Position numbers and translations under genes: made by a program. This document shows positions 20,128-28,818 of a stretch of DNA of 64,000 bases, in pieces (the first letter of the stretch is position 1; each line of letters begins with the position of its first letter). The notes beneath the pieces were generated by a model, which had not been told where the DNA came from, did not search any database, and saw nothing but the letters and a program-made list of their open reading frames with translations. The DNA comes from Salibacteraceae bacterium (GTDB taxonomy: Bacteria > Bacteroidota > Bacteroidia > Flavobacteriales_G > Salibacteraceae), in NCBI GenBank assembly GCA_018401875.1, contig JAGYJZ010000002.1:124001-188000 (forward strand), read 5' to 3'.

Positions 20128-20832
20128 TTGAATAATAAATCTAAAAAACTGGCACTCATTGGGAAATTCGTAAAACGGGTTCTGATCGCAGTTGGAATAG
20201 TGTTTAGCTTAATGATCGTCTTAGCCTTCACCGATCTTCCTTTTTATGCCTATGCTGATTTAGGCACGGTAGAATCAAACTACACACAATCGCCCGAAAC
20301 AATCATTTTATTGGGAGGAGAAGGAATGCCAAGTGCTGATGGATTAATGCGCTGTTACATCACTGCCGAAAAAGCACTCTACTATACTGAAACAGAAATT
20401 GTCATTGCGTTGCCGAAAAATCCCGGTGAGAAAAATCCGATGGTAGCTTCAGAACTCATGGCCAAAGAATTAATAATGCGAGGAGTAGAGGCAACACGCA
20501 TACATTTTGAATCGACTGGAACGAATACCCACGAGCAAGCGCAAATTTTATCACAAAAACTACAACAATCCAAACGACTATTGATCGTAACTTCTCCTGA
20601 ACACATGACACGAGCCGTGGCTTGCTTTTATGCTGAAGGATTCGAATTTGTGGGCGGATCTCCAGCATTTGAATTCGACCTAAATCCCGAAAGTTTAAAG
20701 AATAACAAGAATGAATTGTTCGCACCTAGTTTAGCATGGCGTTATAACTTGTGGAGTTATTTACAATATGAAATTCGGGTTGGCCGAGAATACACTGCAC
20801 TGGCGTATTACAAACTAAGAGGTTGGATATGA
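20128..20832 (+). CDS. YdcF/SanA/ElyC-type DUF218 protein
   Basis: 234 residues. One N-terminal span (about 16-36) is followed by a DUF218 Rossmann-like domain: ETIILLGGEGMPSADGL, ASELMAKELIMRGVEATRI, the conserved ESTGTNTHEQA and LLIVTSPEHMTRA. Related proteins (SanA, ElyC) affect envelope integrity and peptidoglycan precursor metabolism. The start appears to be TTG at 20128, preceded by AAAGGA, a rare Shine-Dalgarno-like site here; no in-frame ATG exists before the span. Confidence 0.78.
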   Translation: MNNKSKKLALIGKFVKRVLIAVGIVFSLMIVLAFTDLPFYAYADLGTVESNYTQSPETIILLGGEGMPSADGLMRCYITAEKALYYTETEIVIALPKNPGEKNPMVASELMAKELIMRGVEATRIHFESTGTNTHEQAQILSQKLQQSKRLLIVTSPEHMTRAVACFYAEGFEFVGGSPAFEFDLNPESLKNNKNELFAPSLAWRYNLWSYLQYEIRVGREYTALAYYKLRGWI

Positions 20833-20884
20833 ACCAATTTAAACATTGACCATGGATGCGTTGTTACTTATTGAAACAACTATA

Positions 20885-21496
20885 ATGAAACCCACCACCA
20901 TCGCAATCCTCGTTGCGGGAATTCTTTTAATCGTCTTTATAATCTTACAAGCATTCGTGAGCAACTCAACCACCAAAACGGAAACAATTTCATACCAAGT
21001 ACTGAAAGAATACAAAGACTTTGAAATCCGTCTCTATCCAGACGTCAATTTCTCGGTTGTAACCATGCCAAAAAAATCATATAAAGAAGTTTCAGGTTCG
21101 GGATTCAGAGTGCTGGCCAGTTATATTTTTGGTGGAAACGAAGACAAGAAATCCATCGCAATGACTACACCGGTATCGATGGAAATGGGCGACACCATGC
21201 GCATGAAATTCATGATTCCTGAAGCTTATGAAATCAAAGATTTGCCCAAACCAAACGACAGTACTATTCAATTCGAAACTCAATCACAACGCATTCTAGC
21301 GGCACTGCGTTTTGGAGGATGGGCCAATGATGAAAAACTGGCTGAAAAACAGCAAGAATTGAGCGATCTTTTGGCGAAAGAAGGAATCAAGCACACGGGC
21401 AAGTTCACCTTCCTCGGCTATAATCCTCCGTTTGAGGTGATAAACAGGCGAAATGAAATGACGGTAGAAGTGGTCGATTACGTCATCGAAAATTAA
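20885..21496 (+). CDS. SOUL haem-binding family protein
   Basis: With the ATG at 20885 the protein is 203 residues; earlier in-frame TTG (20846) and ATG (20852) would add polar residues before the span. An N-terminal anchor (about 5-22) is followed by a SOUL/HBP domain: YKDFEIRLYPDVNFSVV, GSGFRVLASYIFGGN, SIAMTTPVSME, LRFGGWANDEK and FTFLGYNPP. Family members bind haem or are haem-pathway associated; activity here is unknown. Its last 96 bp are the left part of a direct repeat whose second copy is a SOUL remnant at 26.9 kb. Confidence 0.85.
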   Translation: MKPTTIAILVAGILLIVFIILQAFVSNSTTKTETISYQVLKEYKDFEIRLYPDVNFSVVTMPKKSYKEVSGSGFRVLASYIFGGNEDKKSIAMTTPVSMEMGDTMRMKFMIPEAYEIKDLPKPNDSTIQFETQSQRILAALRFGGWANDEKLAEKQQELSDLLAKEGIKHTGKFTFLGYNPPFEVINRRNEMTVEVVDYVIEN

Positions 21497-21594
21497 ACGC
21501 GCTAGAAGTATTTCATCAAGAACGAGATCAGCTTTTGCTTCCAATTGGCACAAGGCGGACTGAGAATCTCGAGGCTACTTGTCATTTTTTGACC
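21401..21594 (+). repeat. Left copy of the SOUL-3'/ALDH-3' junction repeat
   Basis: These 194 nt align over their whole length with 26881-27075, in the same orientation, including the short spacer between two convergent stop codons. The left part is the end of the intact SOUL gene; the right part is a stump of an aldehyde dehydrogenase. The encoded peptides are strongly conserved (about 20 of the 24 residues in KFTF...MTVE and 21 of 30 dehydrogenase residues), while silent positions differ, so the duplication is old. Confidence 0.8.
21502..21594 (-). pseudogene. 3' stump of an aldehyde dehydrogenase paralogue
   Basis: Read on the minus strand this is 30 codons plus TAG, ending LISFLMKYF and containing ILSPP. 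The complete aldehyde dehydrogenase at 26983-28431 ends with FLSPP and the identical LISFLMKYF; 21 of 30 residues agree. Nothing upstream of the 31st codon resembles the enzyme; instead the DNA passes straight into a REP-like hairpin and a decayed transposase. It cannot encode an enzyme. Confidence 0.8.
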
Positions 21595-21602
21595 CGCTCT
21601 CG

Positions 21603-21617
21603 CGGACTTGCAGTCCG
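21603..21617. repeat. REP-like hairpin
   Basis: CGGACT-TGC-AGTCCG, a perfect 6-bp stem with a three-base loop, flanked by GCTCTCG and TGCGCC. It lies 6 bp from the end of the transposase remnant and 8 bp from the dehydrogenase stump. Position and form fit a REP element recognised by a REP-associated tyrosine transposase. Confidence 0.6.
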
Positions 21618-21623
21618 TGCGCC

Positions 21624-21764
21624 TCACCTTATCGTCTTCCACCTTCTTGATATCAATTCTATATCCATGAGAGCACTTCGCTCGGCATAATTCCTAGCTG
21701 AGCTATACATGTAATCTTAAGGAAACTCAACCAATCCATCTTTCACTGGATTTTGATGGAGGCA
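21624..21764 (-). pseudogene. Remnant of a REP-associated tyrosine transposase (RAYT, Y1 family)
   Basis: On the minus strand the DNA reads HQNPVKDGLVEFP, then an in-frame TAA, then DYMYSSARNYAERSALMDIELI and a closing TGA. This is the C-terminal region of RAYT/TnpA_REP proteins, whose usual form is HxNPVxxGLVxxPEDYxYSSA. The catalytic HuH and Tyr parts are missing and the stop breaks the frame, so it is dead. It is the only transposase trace I found in the window. Confidence 0.75.
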
Positions 21765-21863
21765 ACCAACACCACCACACCCTAAAATGTTAATTTCAAG
21801 TACTTTGCAATTTTTTAAATTATCTTGTGCTACAATCTACACAACTAAACCTACTTTCTAGCT

Positions 21864-22772
21864 ATGAAAAAAATGTTGTTTCTTTTGATATTACTGGTTT
21901 GCGTGGAGCTTTCTTGGGCGCAAGAACCTTTAACTGTGAATGCTGGATCTGACACAAATTTTTGTGGAAGTTTAGAACTTCAAAATGAATTTACACCCTT
22001 TCATTTGAATGCAAGTGTTGAGGGGGGCACACCTCCTTATGAAATCGAATGGACAATGCTGAATCCCGTTTTCTTTGACGGACAATACTGGGATGAACAC
22101 CATTTTCTCGATTCGAATTCCGTTTTGAATCCATTGGTAAAGACGAATATGGTTTTGTCTAATAATGTTTACCATGATGCACCTGTTTTAAAATTTGCTC
22201 TGACAGCTACAGATAGTACCGGAATCTCAGTCTCCGACTCTGTCAAAGTGTCGAGCAGTTATTTTACTTGGTCACTGTCGAATTTGTTCAAAATAATCTA
22301 TCAAGGGGATTCTGCGATCTTGTTTGAACCTAATATCTGGGGTGGTATACCGCCTTTGAAATATCATTGGGAGCCATCCGAAAACATGTCTGACAGTACT
22401 TCGATCACACCAACTGTGCTAACCTTAGAAACGGTCAATTATAATGTGACAATTACTGATGCAGAGGGTTGCTCGGAAGTCGAATTCGGAAGCCACAACA
22501 CTATTTACGTCATACCAACAGGGGTAGATGAACCTGTAGTACGGGAAGGTGAGGATTGCATTCAGGTTGTTGAGCGTGAACTATTACTAAAAGCAGGTTG
22601 CGAGCATTCTAACGAAGGGTTTGAGCTCAACATCTTCAATATTAGCGGAGCCAAGGTGTTACGCACCGACTTTGAACGTTCAATTGCTATTTCCATGTTG
22701 CCCTCGGGGGCGTATGTCGTTCGTTTATCAAACTCAAACCACGTTTACACCAAAAAAATCGTACTACCATGA
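21864..22772 (+). CDS. Exported protein with PKD-like domains and T9SS type A sorting domain
   Basis: 302 residues. A signal peptide (ends SWAQ, about residue 20) is followed by two beta-sandwich segments resembling PKD/SprB-repeat modules (GGTPPYEIEW at about 54 and GGIPPLKYHWEPSENM at about 164). The C-terminal sorting-like domain has LNIFNISGAKVL, LPSGAYVVRLSN and TKKIVLP. Likely exported by the type IX system. The last four bases ATGA overlap the start of the subtilisin gene, so the two are translationally coupled. The 367-bp gap upstream holds the dehydrogenase stump, REP hairpin and RAYT remnant. Confidence 0.75.
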   Translation: MKKMLFLLILLVCVELSWAQEPLTVNAGSDTNFCGSLELQNEFTPFHLNASVEGGTPPYEIEWTMLNPVFFDGQYWDEHHFLDSNSVLNPLVKTNMVLSNNVYHDAPVLKFALTATDSTGISVSDSVKVSSSYFTWSLSNLFKIIYQGDSAILFEPNIWGGIPPLKYHWEPSENMSDSTSITPTVLTLETVNYNVTITDAEGCSEVEFGSHNTIYVIPTGVDEPVVREGEDCIQVVERELLLKAGCEHSNEGFELNIFNISGAKVLRTDFERSIAISMLPSGAYVVRLSNSNHVYTKKIVLP

Positions 22773-24388
22773 GAACTTTTACTGTCATAATCATCATTTG
22801 CTTCCTATTGAGCCAGAATGGATTATCACAACACCCCGATGCCACAGTGTCGGACACGGCCATGTGGTTAAAAATTGAACCTGAAGCACTAAATACGGAT
22901 GGCTCTTTCAAGAACATTACAATTGATTCAATTTTCACTGGTTTGGATAGCCAGAGGGTCAGACCTGTATTTGATTTCATTGACAATCCATATTACAACA
23001 GTTTTTATTCTATCAGCTTTCCCTCAACAAACGTTGATTCGCTCAAATCGATTATAGAGCTATTGGACAGCAACGTAAAGGTTGTTCTACTTGAGTATGA
23101 CGAAGCCAAGCCCATGCATGACCCAAGTGATTATTTCTGGAGCCAAACAACTGGGGTGAGTGGGCCATACCACTGGGCACTCAAGCGAATTGACGCTGAA
23201 TATGCTTGGGATATTACCAAGGGTAGTCCCGACATTAAAATTGCCATTTTGGACACGGACTTTGACGTTACCCATCCTGACCTCGCTTCAAAAATATCAC
23301 CCTACAACGATCCTTGGTCGGGTATCCCCCTGGGTTCGGATTTCCACGGAACTGCAGTTGCTGGCCATGCTGCTGCAGAAACAGCGGAAAACGGAGCTAC
23401 CGCTGACGGGAACTATGCATCCATTGGTTTCAAGACAAAGCTTATCTGCTATCATGGTGCGGTTCAAGGAGCAGGGGAAAGAGCAAACTATATGGCAAGA
23501 GTGCTGCATGCAGCAACCGTAATGGATGCAGATATTATTACTTCATCAATACACCGAGGTTGTAATATCCCGAATGATCCAATAATAGCCGATCTCGAAG
23601 AAAGAATTGTGCAAGACGTATTAGACATGGGAATCCCAATAGTTTATCCGTCTGGTAATGGTTATCAGGGCTCCAATTGCGGTAGTTCGGCTAACGGTTG
23701 GGAGCCGATCTATCCCTTTCATCCAGATTATGATGAACGAGTTATCATTGTTGGAGGAACCACTAAAGATGATAACCATTACTTTGAGGAGGGAAGCACT
23801 ATTAAAACACATTCAGACTTTCCTCAAATAGACCTATGTGCCCCTTCCTATGAAATGTTTCACTGCACACCATATGATAATGGTCAGAATCCGTTTCCAT
23901 ATGTAACTGGAGGTCATGGCACTTCATTTGCTGCACCGATGGTGGCTGGTACTGTAGCTCTACTCATGGCCCTAAACCCATGTCTTACTCCAGCAGCCAT
24001 TCAAGATATTTTAATATCAACAACAGATCCAATTGTGGATGCCTCGAGTTACACTTTCAATGGCGTCAGTCATGTTGGTACAGGAAGAGTCAATGCTTAT
24101 GCAGCCGTTCAAGCTGTGTCTAGTTATGGTACAAGTCAAGCACCTATTAGCACTTCTTCTTTATGGAATGATAGAAGGTTTTTTTCGCAGGATGTAATTG
24201 TAAATAGCGGTAGCACCCTAACACTCGGCAGCAGCGCAGAATTATGGTTCAGTGAAGGAAATAGGCACATTGTAGAAAAAGGTGCTAAGCTCATTATCGA
24301 TGGAGCGCGGCTCACAAGCAGATGCTTATGGGGTGGAATCGAGATAGAAGGAGATGGCACAGAAAGTCAGTATTATTCAGGAACATAA
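22769..24388 (+). CDS. Subtilisin-like (S8) serine protease, N-terminal part of a gene split by an in-frame stop
   Basis: 539 residues to a TAA at 24386-24388. Signal peptide to about residue 21, propeptide-like region to about 125, then a peptidase S8 domain with the full triad: Asp162 in AILDTDFD, His193 in FHGTAVAGH, Ser386 in GHGTSFAAPMVAG, plus oxyanion Asn297 in PSGNG. After residue 450 the chain enters a region with LWGGIEIEGDGT, which begins a right-handed beta-helix. The same frame continues past the TAA without another stop to 26812. This product alone would be a catalytically complete protease without the T9SS tail, so it would probably stay in the periplasm. Confidence 0.85.
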   Translation: MRTFTVIIIICFLLSQNGLSQHPDATVSDTAMWLKIEPEALNTDGSFKNITIDSIFTGLDSQRVRPVFDFIDNPYYNSFYSISFPSTNVDSLKSIIELLDSNVKVVLLEYDEAKPMHDPSDYFWSQTTGVSGPYHWALKRIDAEYAWDITKGSPDIKIAILDTDFDVTHPDLASKISPYNDPWSGIPLGSDFHGTAVAGHAAAETAENGATADGNYASIGFKTKLICYHGAVQGAGERANYMARVLHAATVMDADIITSSIHRGCNIPNDPIIADLEERIVQDVLDMGIPIVYPSGNGYQGSNCGSSANGWEPIYPFHPDYDERVIIVGGTTKDDNHYFEEGSTIKTHSDFPQIDLCAPSYEMFHCTPYDNGQNPFPYVTGGHGTSFAAPMVAGTVALLMALNPCLTPAAIQDILISTTDPIVDASSYTFNGVSHVGTGRVNAYAAVQAVSSYGTSQAPISTSSLWNDRRFFSQDVIVNSGSTLTLGSSAELWFSEGNRHIVEKGAKLIIDGARLTSRCLWGGIEIEGDGTESQYYSGT

Positions 24389-24451
24389 AATCCCGATCAA
24401 GGCATTATAGAAATAATAAATGATGCTGTTATTGAGCAAGCGAATTATGGC

Positions 24452-26812
24452 GTGTATGTAAAATCGGGAGGTATTCTAAAAGTTACTGATGCTACTTTCA
24501 GAAACAATTACAGAGGCGTGCATTTTGCTCCTTACGTTTTTAACATTCCAAACACACAGGCATTTGCACCCAATCTTTCGCGTTTTAAAAATTCAACATT
24601 CATCACCGATGACGAAATTGGCCCACACCAAGCTCAAGAATATCACCTTGGAATGAGCTATGTTCATGGTATACAAATAAATGGATGCACATTCGAAAAC
24701 ACTAGACCAGTAGATACTTATGAAAGAGGCATTGGTATTTCTGCTCAAGCTTCTGGATACAATGTCACTGGTATTTGCTCTGCCATCACACAAGGAACTT
24801 GCCCTACTCAGTTTCTGCAAAAATCAAGATTTGAGGGTCTCGAATACGGTATATCGCACTTAGACTGGGGAGGCATACCATTTAAACCCGATGTAAGAGA
24901 TACTGAATTTAAATGCCGATACGGTATGTATGTCTCAGGTGATGATTATACTAAAGTAGCAAGATGTGATTTCGATTTATCTGATGGATATACGCTTGAG
25001 TCAAATCCAGAGCGCTATGGCCTTTATTTAGACGGATGCTCCAAGTACAGCATCTATGACAACGATTTTTCAAATGGTGAGGAGCCAAGTTCAGAATTAA
25101 CCGTGGGTATTATTGTAAATAATAGTGGCCCAGAACACAACTCTGTATTGGGTAATAGGTTTACAGCACTATATCATGGTATTGAAGCCTTGGGCAACAA
25201 CGTTGGTCAATATGCAACAACCGAAGGTTTTCAGTTTTATTGCAACGAATTTTCATCTACACGACATGATGTGCTTGTTCATTGTGGAACTTCATTTGGC
25301 GGACAACCTATCGAACCTGCGCCCTGTGGCATCGGATCATATATCGGAGTCTCTCATCCTTCATCCATCATTCAGCCTGCAGGTAATGAATTTACACATA
25401 GTTGTAGTTCTCAGAAGGCATATTTTGATGTGATTGATGATTTTATGCCCTGTCAATACGATATACTCAATCAGTCGCAGAATCATATCACCTATTTCCA
25501 TCACGACCCAGCGCAAAATGCAAATGTTGAACCATTGTATAATCCGTCTCAACCCATTTCTCTGGTTAACACCTCAACCGTTTGGGGCTCATGTGCGGTT
25601 AAAATTCCAGGTTCGTATCCTGTTGAACAACATGCTCGCGAATCAGGCTCAGGAATTATAGGTGTTCCAGGAGAAACTGATCTACGGTCTTCCTTACAAA
25701 GTGCTAATTCAAACCTAGCTACTTTAGAGCAAAACTATTCTAGTAAACTTGATAACGGAAACACAACTCAAATGCTAAGTGATGCCATTGCATTAACCTC
25801 GCAAAATGCAAGTGCGTTTCATGCTAACTTGATGAACCTAGCTCCGTTTGTCTCTAATGATGTGGTCGTTGCATTAATAGAAAATGAATCAAATTATTCA
25901 GAAACATACCTTCTTCAATTACTCGATAGCAACTCTAGTTCTATGCACAATTTAGAAGTAATTGAAGCATTGAACAATCGTACAACTCGACTATCAACCT
26001 CAGACATAGAAGACCTTACAGAAAAAGATTTGTTAACCCTAGATGAAAGAGAAGAGCTCGAATCTGGAATGGCACATTACAGGTCAATTCAAAAGGTTGC
26101 GGTAAATAATCTTGTAAGTATATTCTTAAGCGATACGGTGGATTATGACCAAACGATGGATAGTGTAATTGCACTATTGGGGCGTCAAAATTGTCCTTTA
26201 CAACAGTTTACGTTGGCCGAATTGCAAATGATGCATGGAAGTAATTCTGACGCAGCAAGTGCACTTGCTGTTTCTCAAACTATGAATCTTTCTGAATATC
26301 TCGATAATTATCATGATGACTTAGAAGACTGGTTTCAAATATTATCTGACACTTCCCTCAGTTTTGAAGACACGCTAACGACCGCACAATTAAGCGCCAT
26401 AACCACATTGTATAATTCATCTCAATCATATCGGGTCATGGCTTATACACGAGCAATAATGATGGCCTTTGGAGAAGAAGAATATTCTGAACCAGTTTAT
26501 TTTATTAATTCTGAAAATCCTGCAAAAGGTAGTACTGAATCAAAAAATGAAGATTTGATTCCGACAGATGAATTGCAGATGTATCCAAACCCTGTAGATG
26601 GTTTTATTACATTCCAGTTCAATGGACGAAAAAACATCTCTTTATCTCAGTATGAGTTCATAAATGTCATGGGGCAAACCATTGCAAAGGGTTCTATGAA
26701 AAGTGGGTCGAATGTTTATACATTGGCAATTGATCTTCCAGTTGGAGTGTATCATGCGGTAGTCACACTTTCAAATCAAGAAAAGATCATACGACCTTTT
26801 GTAGTAAACTAA
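24452..26812 (+). CDS. C-terminal part of the split S8 protease: beta-helix, helical region and T9SS sorting domain
   Basis: The frame is open from 24389, directly after the TAA that ends the protease half; GTG at 24452 is only the first possible start, and there is no signal peptide. From 24389 the translation reads NPDQGIIEIINDAVIEQANYGVYV, a natural continuation of the beta-helix begun upstream. Repeats of beta-helix type run to about residue 380, then a mostly helical segment (about 410-690), then a type A sorting domain with MYPNPVDG, INVMGQTI and LPVGVYHAVV. Without readthrough this half would not be exported. Best viewed as the second half of one gene, 22769-26812 (1,348 codons including stops). 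Confidence 0.75.
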   Translation: MYVKSGGILKVTDATFRNNYRGVHFAPYVFNIPNTQAFAPNLSRFKNSTFITDDEIGPHQAQEYHLGMSYVHGIQINGCTFENTRPVDTYERGIGISAQASGYNVTGICSAITQGTCPTQFLQKSRFEGLEYGISHLDWGGIPFKPDVRDTEFKCRYGMYVSGDDYTKVARCDFDLSDGYTLESNPERYGLYLDGCSKYSIYDNDFSNGEEPSSELTVGIIVNNSGPEHNSVLGNRFTALYHGIEALGNNVGQYATTEGFQFYCNEFSSTRHDVLVHCGTSFGGQPIEPAPCGIGSYIGVSHPSSIIQPAGNEFTHSCSSQKAYFDVIDDFMPCQYDILNQSQNHITYFHHDPAQNANVEPLYNPSQPISLVNTSTVWGSCAVKIPGSYPVEQHARESGSGIIGVPGETDLRSSLQSANSNLATLEQNYSSKLDNGNTTQMLSDAIALTSQNASAFHANLMNLAPFVSNDVVVALIENESNYSETYLLQLLDSNSSSMHNLEVIEALNNRTTRLSTSDIEDLTEKDLLTLDEREELESGMAHYRSIQKVAVNNLVSIFLSDTVDYDQTMDSVIALLGRQNCPLQQFTLAELQMMHGSNSDAASALAVSQTMNLSEYLDNYHDDLEDWFQILSDTSLSFEDTLTTAQLSAITTLYNSSQSYRVMAYTRAIMMAFGEEEYSEPVYFINSENPAKGSTESKNEDLIPTDELQMYPNPVDGFITFQFNGRKNISLSQYEFINVMGQTIAKGSMKSGSNVYTLAIDLPVGVYHAVVTLSNQEKIIRPFVVN

Positions 26813-26835
26813 GCACCTAAAGCTCATTCTTCTTT

Positions 26836-26970
26836 CAGTATGGTATCCGCTACCACGTGCTTCACAGCCTGTTGGAAGAGAAATTCACCTTCTTAGGCTA
26901 CAATCCACCCTACCAAATGACCAACCGAAGGAATGAGATGACGGTTGAACTGGTCAACAATAGGGGTTGA
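26836..26970 (+). pseudogene. 3' remnant of a SOUL-family gene
   Basis: 44 codons plus TGA. From 26881 the peptide KFTFLGYNPPYQMTNRRNEM closely follows the end of the intact SOUL protein (KFTFLGYNPPFEVINRRNEM); the preceding 15 codons are only weakly similar. No start or haem-binding part is present. Together with the adjoining complete dehydrogenase it forms the right-hand copy of the junction repeat. Confidence 0.78.
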
Positions 26971-27075
26971 TGCTTATTCAGTTTAAAAGTATTTCATGAG
27001 GAAGGAAATCAGCTTCTGCTTGCCACTTGTATATGGTGGACTGAGAAACCCCAATCCACTCTTCATCTTCTGGTC
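26881..27075 (+). repeat. Right copy of the SOUL-3'/ALDH-3' junction repeat
   Basis: 195 nt matching 21401-21594 in direct orientation. Here the SOUL side is a remnant and the dehydrogenase side is the end of the complete gene, the mirror situation of the left copy. The start points are 5,480 bp apart. Confidence 0.8.
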
Positions 27076-28431
27076 CATTATAGCACGTTGATTCGAAAAT
27101 TCCATAAAACCATAATGCCCTCTAGATTTACCGATACCACTGTTATTCACTCCTCCAAAGGGAAGATTCGAGTTTCCGATGTGTGCAGCTGAAATATTGA
27201 TTCCTACACCTCCAGAAGTAGTGTGATCGAGAAAATACGCGATGTTTTTCTTGCTTTTGCTGTAAACATAAAGTGCAAGTGGCTTTTCTTTCGATAGAAT
27301 TAAATCTACCGCTTCTTCCTTGTGTTCGAACGTCAAAATTGGTAAAATAGGCCCAAAAATCTCCTGCTTCATCATCTCACTTTCCAGCGGCACATGCTCG
27401 ATTAGGGTCGGTGAAATTATGCGATCAGTAGTGTTTGAAACTCCGCTGTAAATAACGTTTGCCCCTCCATCAACAGCGCTTTTGATCATATTCGACAGGC
27501 GGTCGAAATGCCTTTGATTGATAATGCTCGCCAGATCGTTAGAGTCTGCCGGCTGCGCGCCATAATTCTTCTCGATTCGTGTAATCATCTTCTCTATAAA
27601 AGCATCCTTTTGGGAGGCATGAATAAGCACGTAATCTGGCGCAATGCACGTTTGTCCAGCATTGATAAACTTCGCCCACGCAATGCGCGAAACCGCAGCG
27701 TTTAAATCGGCCGTTTCATCAATAATAGTAGGTGATTTACCCCCCAACTCGAGCGTTACACTCGTTAAATGCTTCGCGGCAGCAGCCATCACCACTTTGC
27801 CAATCTCGGGCGAACCGGTGAAAAATATATGATCAAACTTCAATTTCAATAATTCTGTAGAGACGTCTACCCCACCTTCAACAATGGCAACTTCATTCGC
27901 ATCAAAACATTCATCAATGATTTGTTTCATTACTTTCAGCGTGTGTGGCCTAGATTCAGAAGGTTTCAACACTGCCGTGCAGCCGGCAGCAATGGCCGAC
28001 ACCAATGGCGCAAAAAGAAGGTGAAACGGATAATTCCAAGGCGAAATAATGAGCGATGTGCCTTTCGGTTCAACGCGAATATTTGACTTCGCGCCAAACA
28101 AACTGATCGGAGTGGCCACTGGCTCGTCTCTCATCCAGTCTGGCAGATTCTTTATGGCAAATCGAATTTCCAATAAAACAGGATAAATTTCAGTGAGGTC
28201 AACCTCTGTGGACGACTTTCTAAAATCGCGCCACATGCCTTCACAAATTTCATCGCGGTATTTGAGGATGGATTGTTCTAACCTCCTCAGCTTGACCTTT
28301 CTTTCTGCGGAATTGGATAACGCAATTTTCCTAGACTTCGATTTATGTTCGTTAAAGCGCTCCGAAATACTCGACTCACCTTCGCCAAACTTCTTCTTAT
28401 CTGTTTCAATCATATTCTTTTGTGGGATCAA
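26983..28431 (-). CDS. NAD(P)-dependent aldehyde dehydrogenase
   Basis: 482-residue member of the ALDH superfamily, which oxidises aldehydes to acids. Seen: [22 protein letters not shown] (cofactor and substrate entry, about 131), [12 protein letters not shown], catalytic Glu in TLELGGKSP (about 229-237), catalytic Cys in [12 protein letters not shown] (about 266), EIFGPILPI and the C-terminal [16 protein letters not shown]. The form without an N-terminal extension and with a hydrophobic tail (ISFLMKYF) is like the fatty-aldehyde/class 3 subgroup. It is divergent from the VF530 gene. Confidence 0.93.
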   Translation of the reverse strand: MIPQKNMIETDKKKFGEGESSISERFNEHKSKSRKIALSNSAERKVKLRRLEQSILKYRDEICEGMWRDFRKSSTEVDLTEIYPVLLEIRFAIKNLPDWMRDEPVATPISLFGAKSNIRVEPKGTSLIISPWNYPFHLLFAPLVSAIAAGCTAVLKPSESRPHTLKVMKQIIDECFDANEVAIVEGGVDVSTELLKLKFDHIFFTGSPEIGKVVMAAAAKHLTSVTLELGGKSPTIIDETADLNAAVSRIAWAKFINAGQTCIAPDYVLIHASQKDAFIEKMITRIEKNYGAQPADSNDLASIINQRHFDRLSNMIKSAVDGGANVIYSGVSNTTDRIISPTLIEHVPLESEMMKQEIFGPILPILTFEHKEEAVDLILSKEKPLALYVYSKSKKNIAYFLDHTTSGGVGINISAAHIGNSNLPFGGVNNSGIGKSRGHYGFMEFSNQRAIMDQKMKSGLGFLSPPYTSGKQKLISFLMKYF

Positions 28432-28553
28432 TATTAAGTCAAGATAACACTATAAGTAAGATTTATGTTCTGATGCCAAAAGGTTGCTCAAAATCAAAAA
28501 CCAGTGCATCCATTCAAATCAACCCTACCTTTGGCTTCAGTTATCCAAACTCA

Positions 28554-28778
28554 ATGGCGGCAAACCCACAACCCAAAAATCCTCTTCACGGCATCAAACT
28601 GGCAGATATCGTAGAATATTTAGTGGCTGAATATGGCTGGGAAGAATTGGGAGCGCGCATCAATATTCGATGTTTTAACGAGAACCCTTCTGTAAAATCA
28701 AGTCTAACTTTCTTAAGACGGACACCTTGGGCGCGAGAAAAAGTAGAACGCCTTTATTTGAATACAATCCCGCGATAA
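28554..28778 (+). CDS. VF530-type DNA-binding protein (DUF2132)
   Basis: 74 residues from the ATG at 28554. The frame is open further upstream, but the VF530 family is about 70-75 residues long and begins near NPLHG, so I chose the short form; ATG 28473 is the alternative and would add a Lys/Ser-rich head. Signature: [47 protein letters not shown]. Small helical protein reported to bind DNA; role unknown. It is followed 40 bp later by rluF. Confidence 0.8.
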   Translation: MAANPQPKNPLHGIKLADIVEYLVAEYGWEELGARINIRCFNENPSVKSSLTFLRRTPWAREKVERLYLNTIPR

Positions 28779-28818
28779 AACAATACTTTCAGCGCAAATT
28801 CGCACAGCGTTCAAATTC

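Noticed and set aside
24386-24388. The TAA as programmed recoding (selenocysteine or pyrrolysine)
   Set aside because: Those use TGA or TAG, not TAA, and no element for recoding is visible downstream. Ordinary readthrough or mutation remains possible and is kept as a finding.
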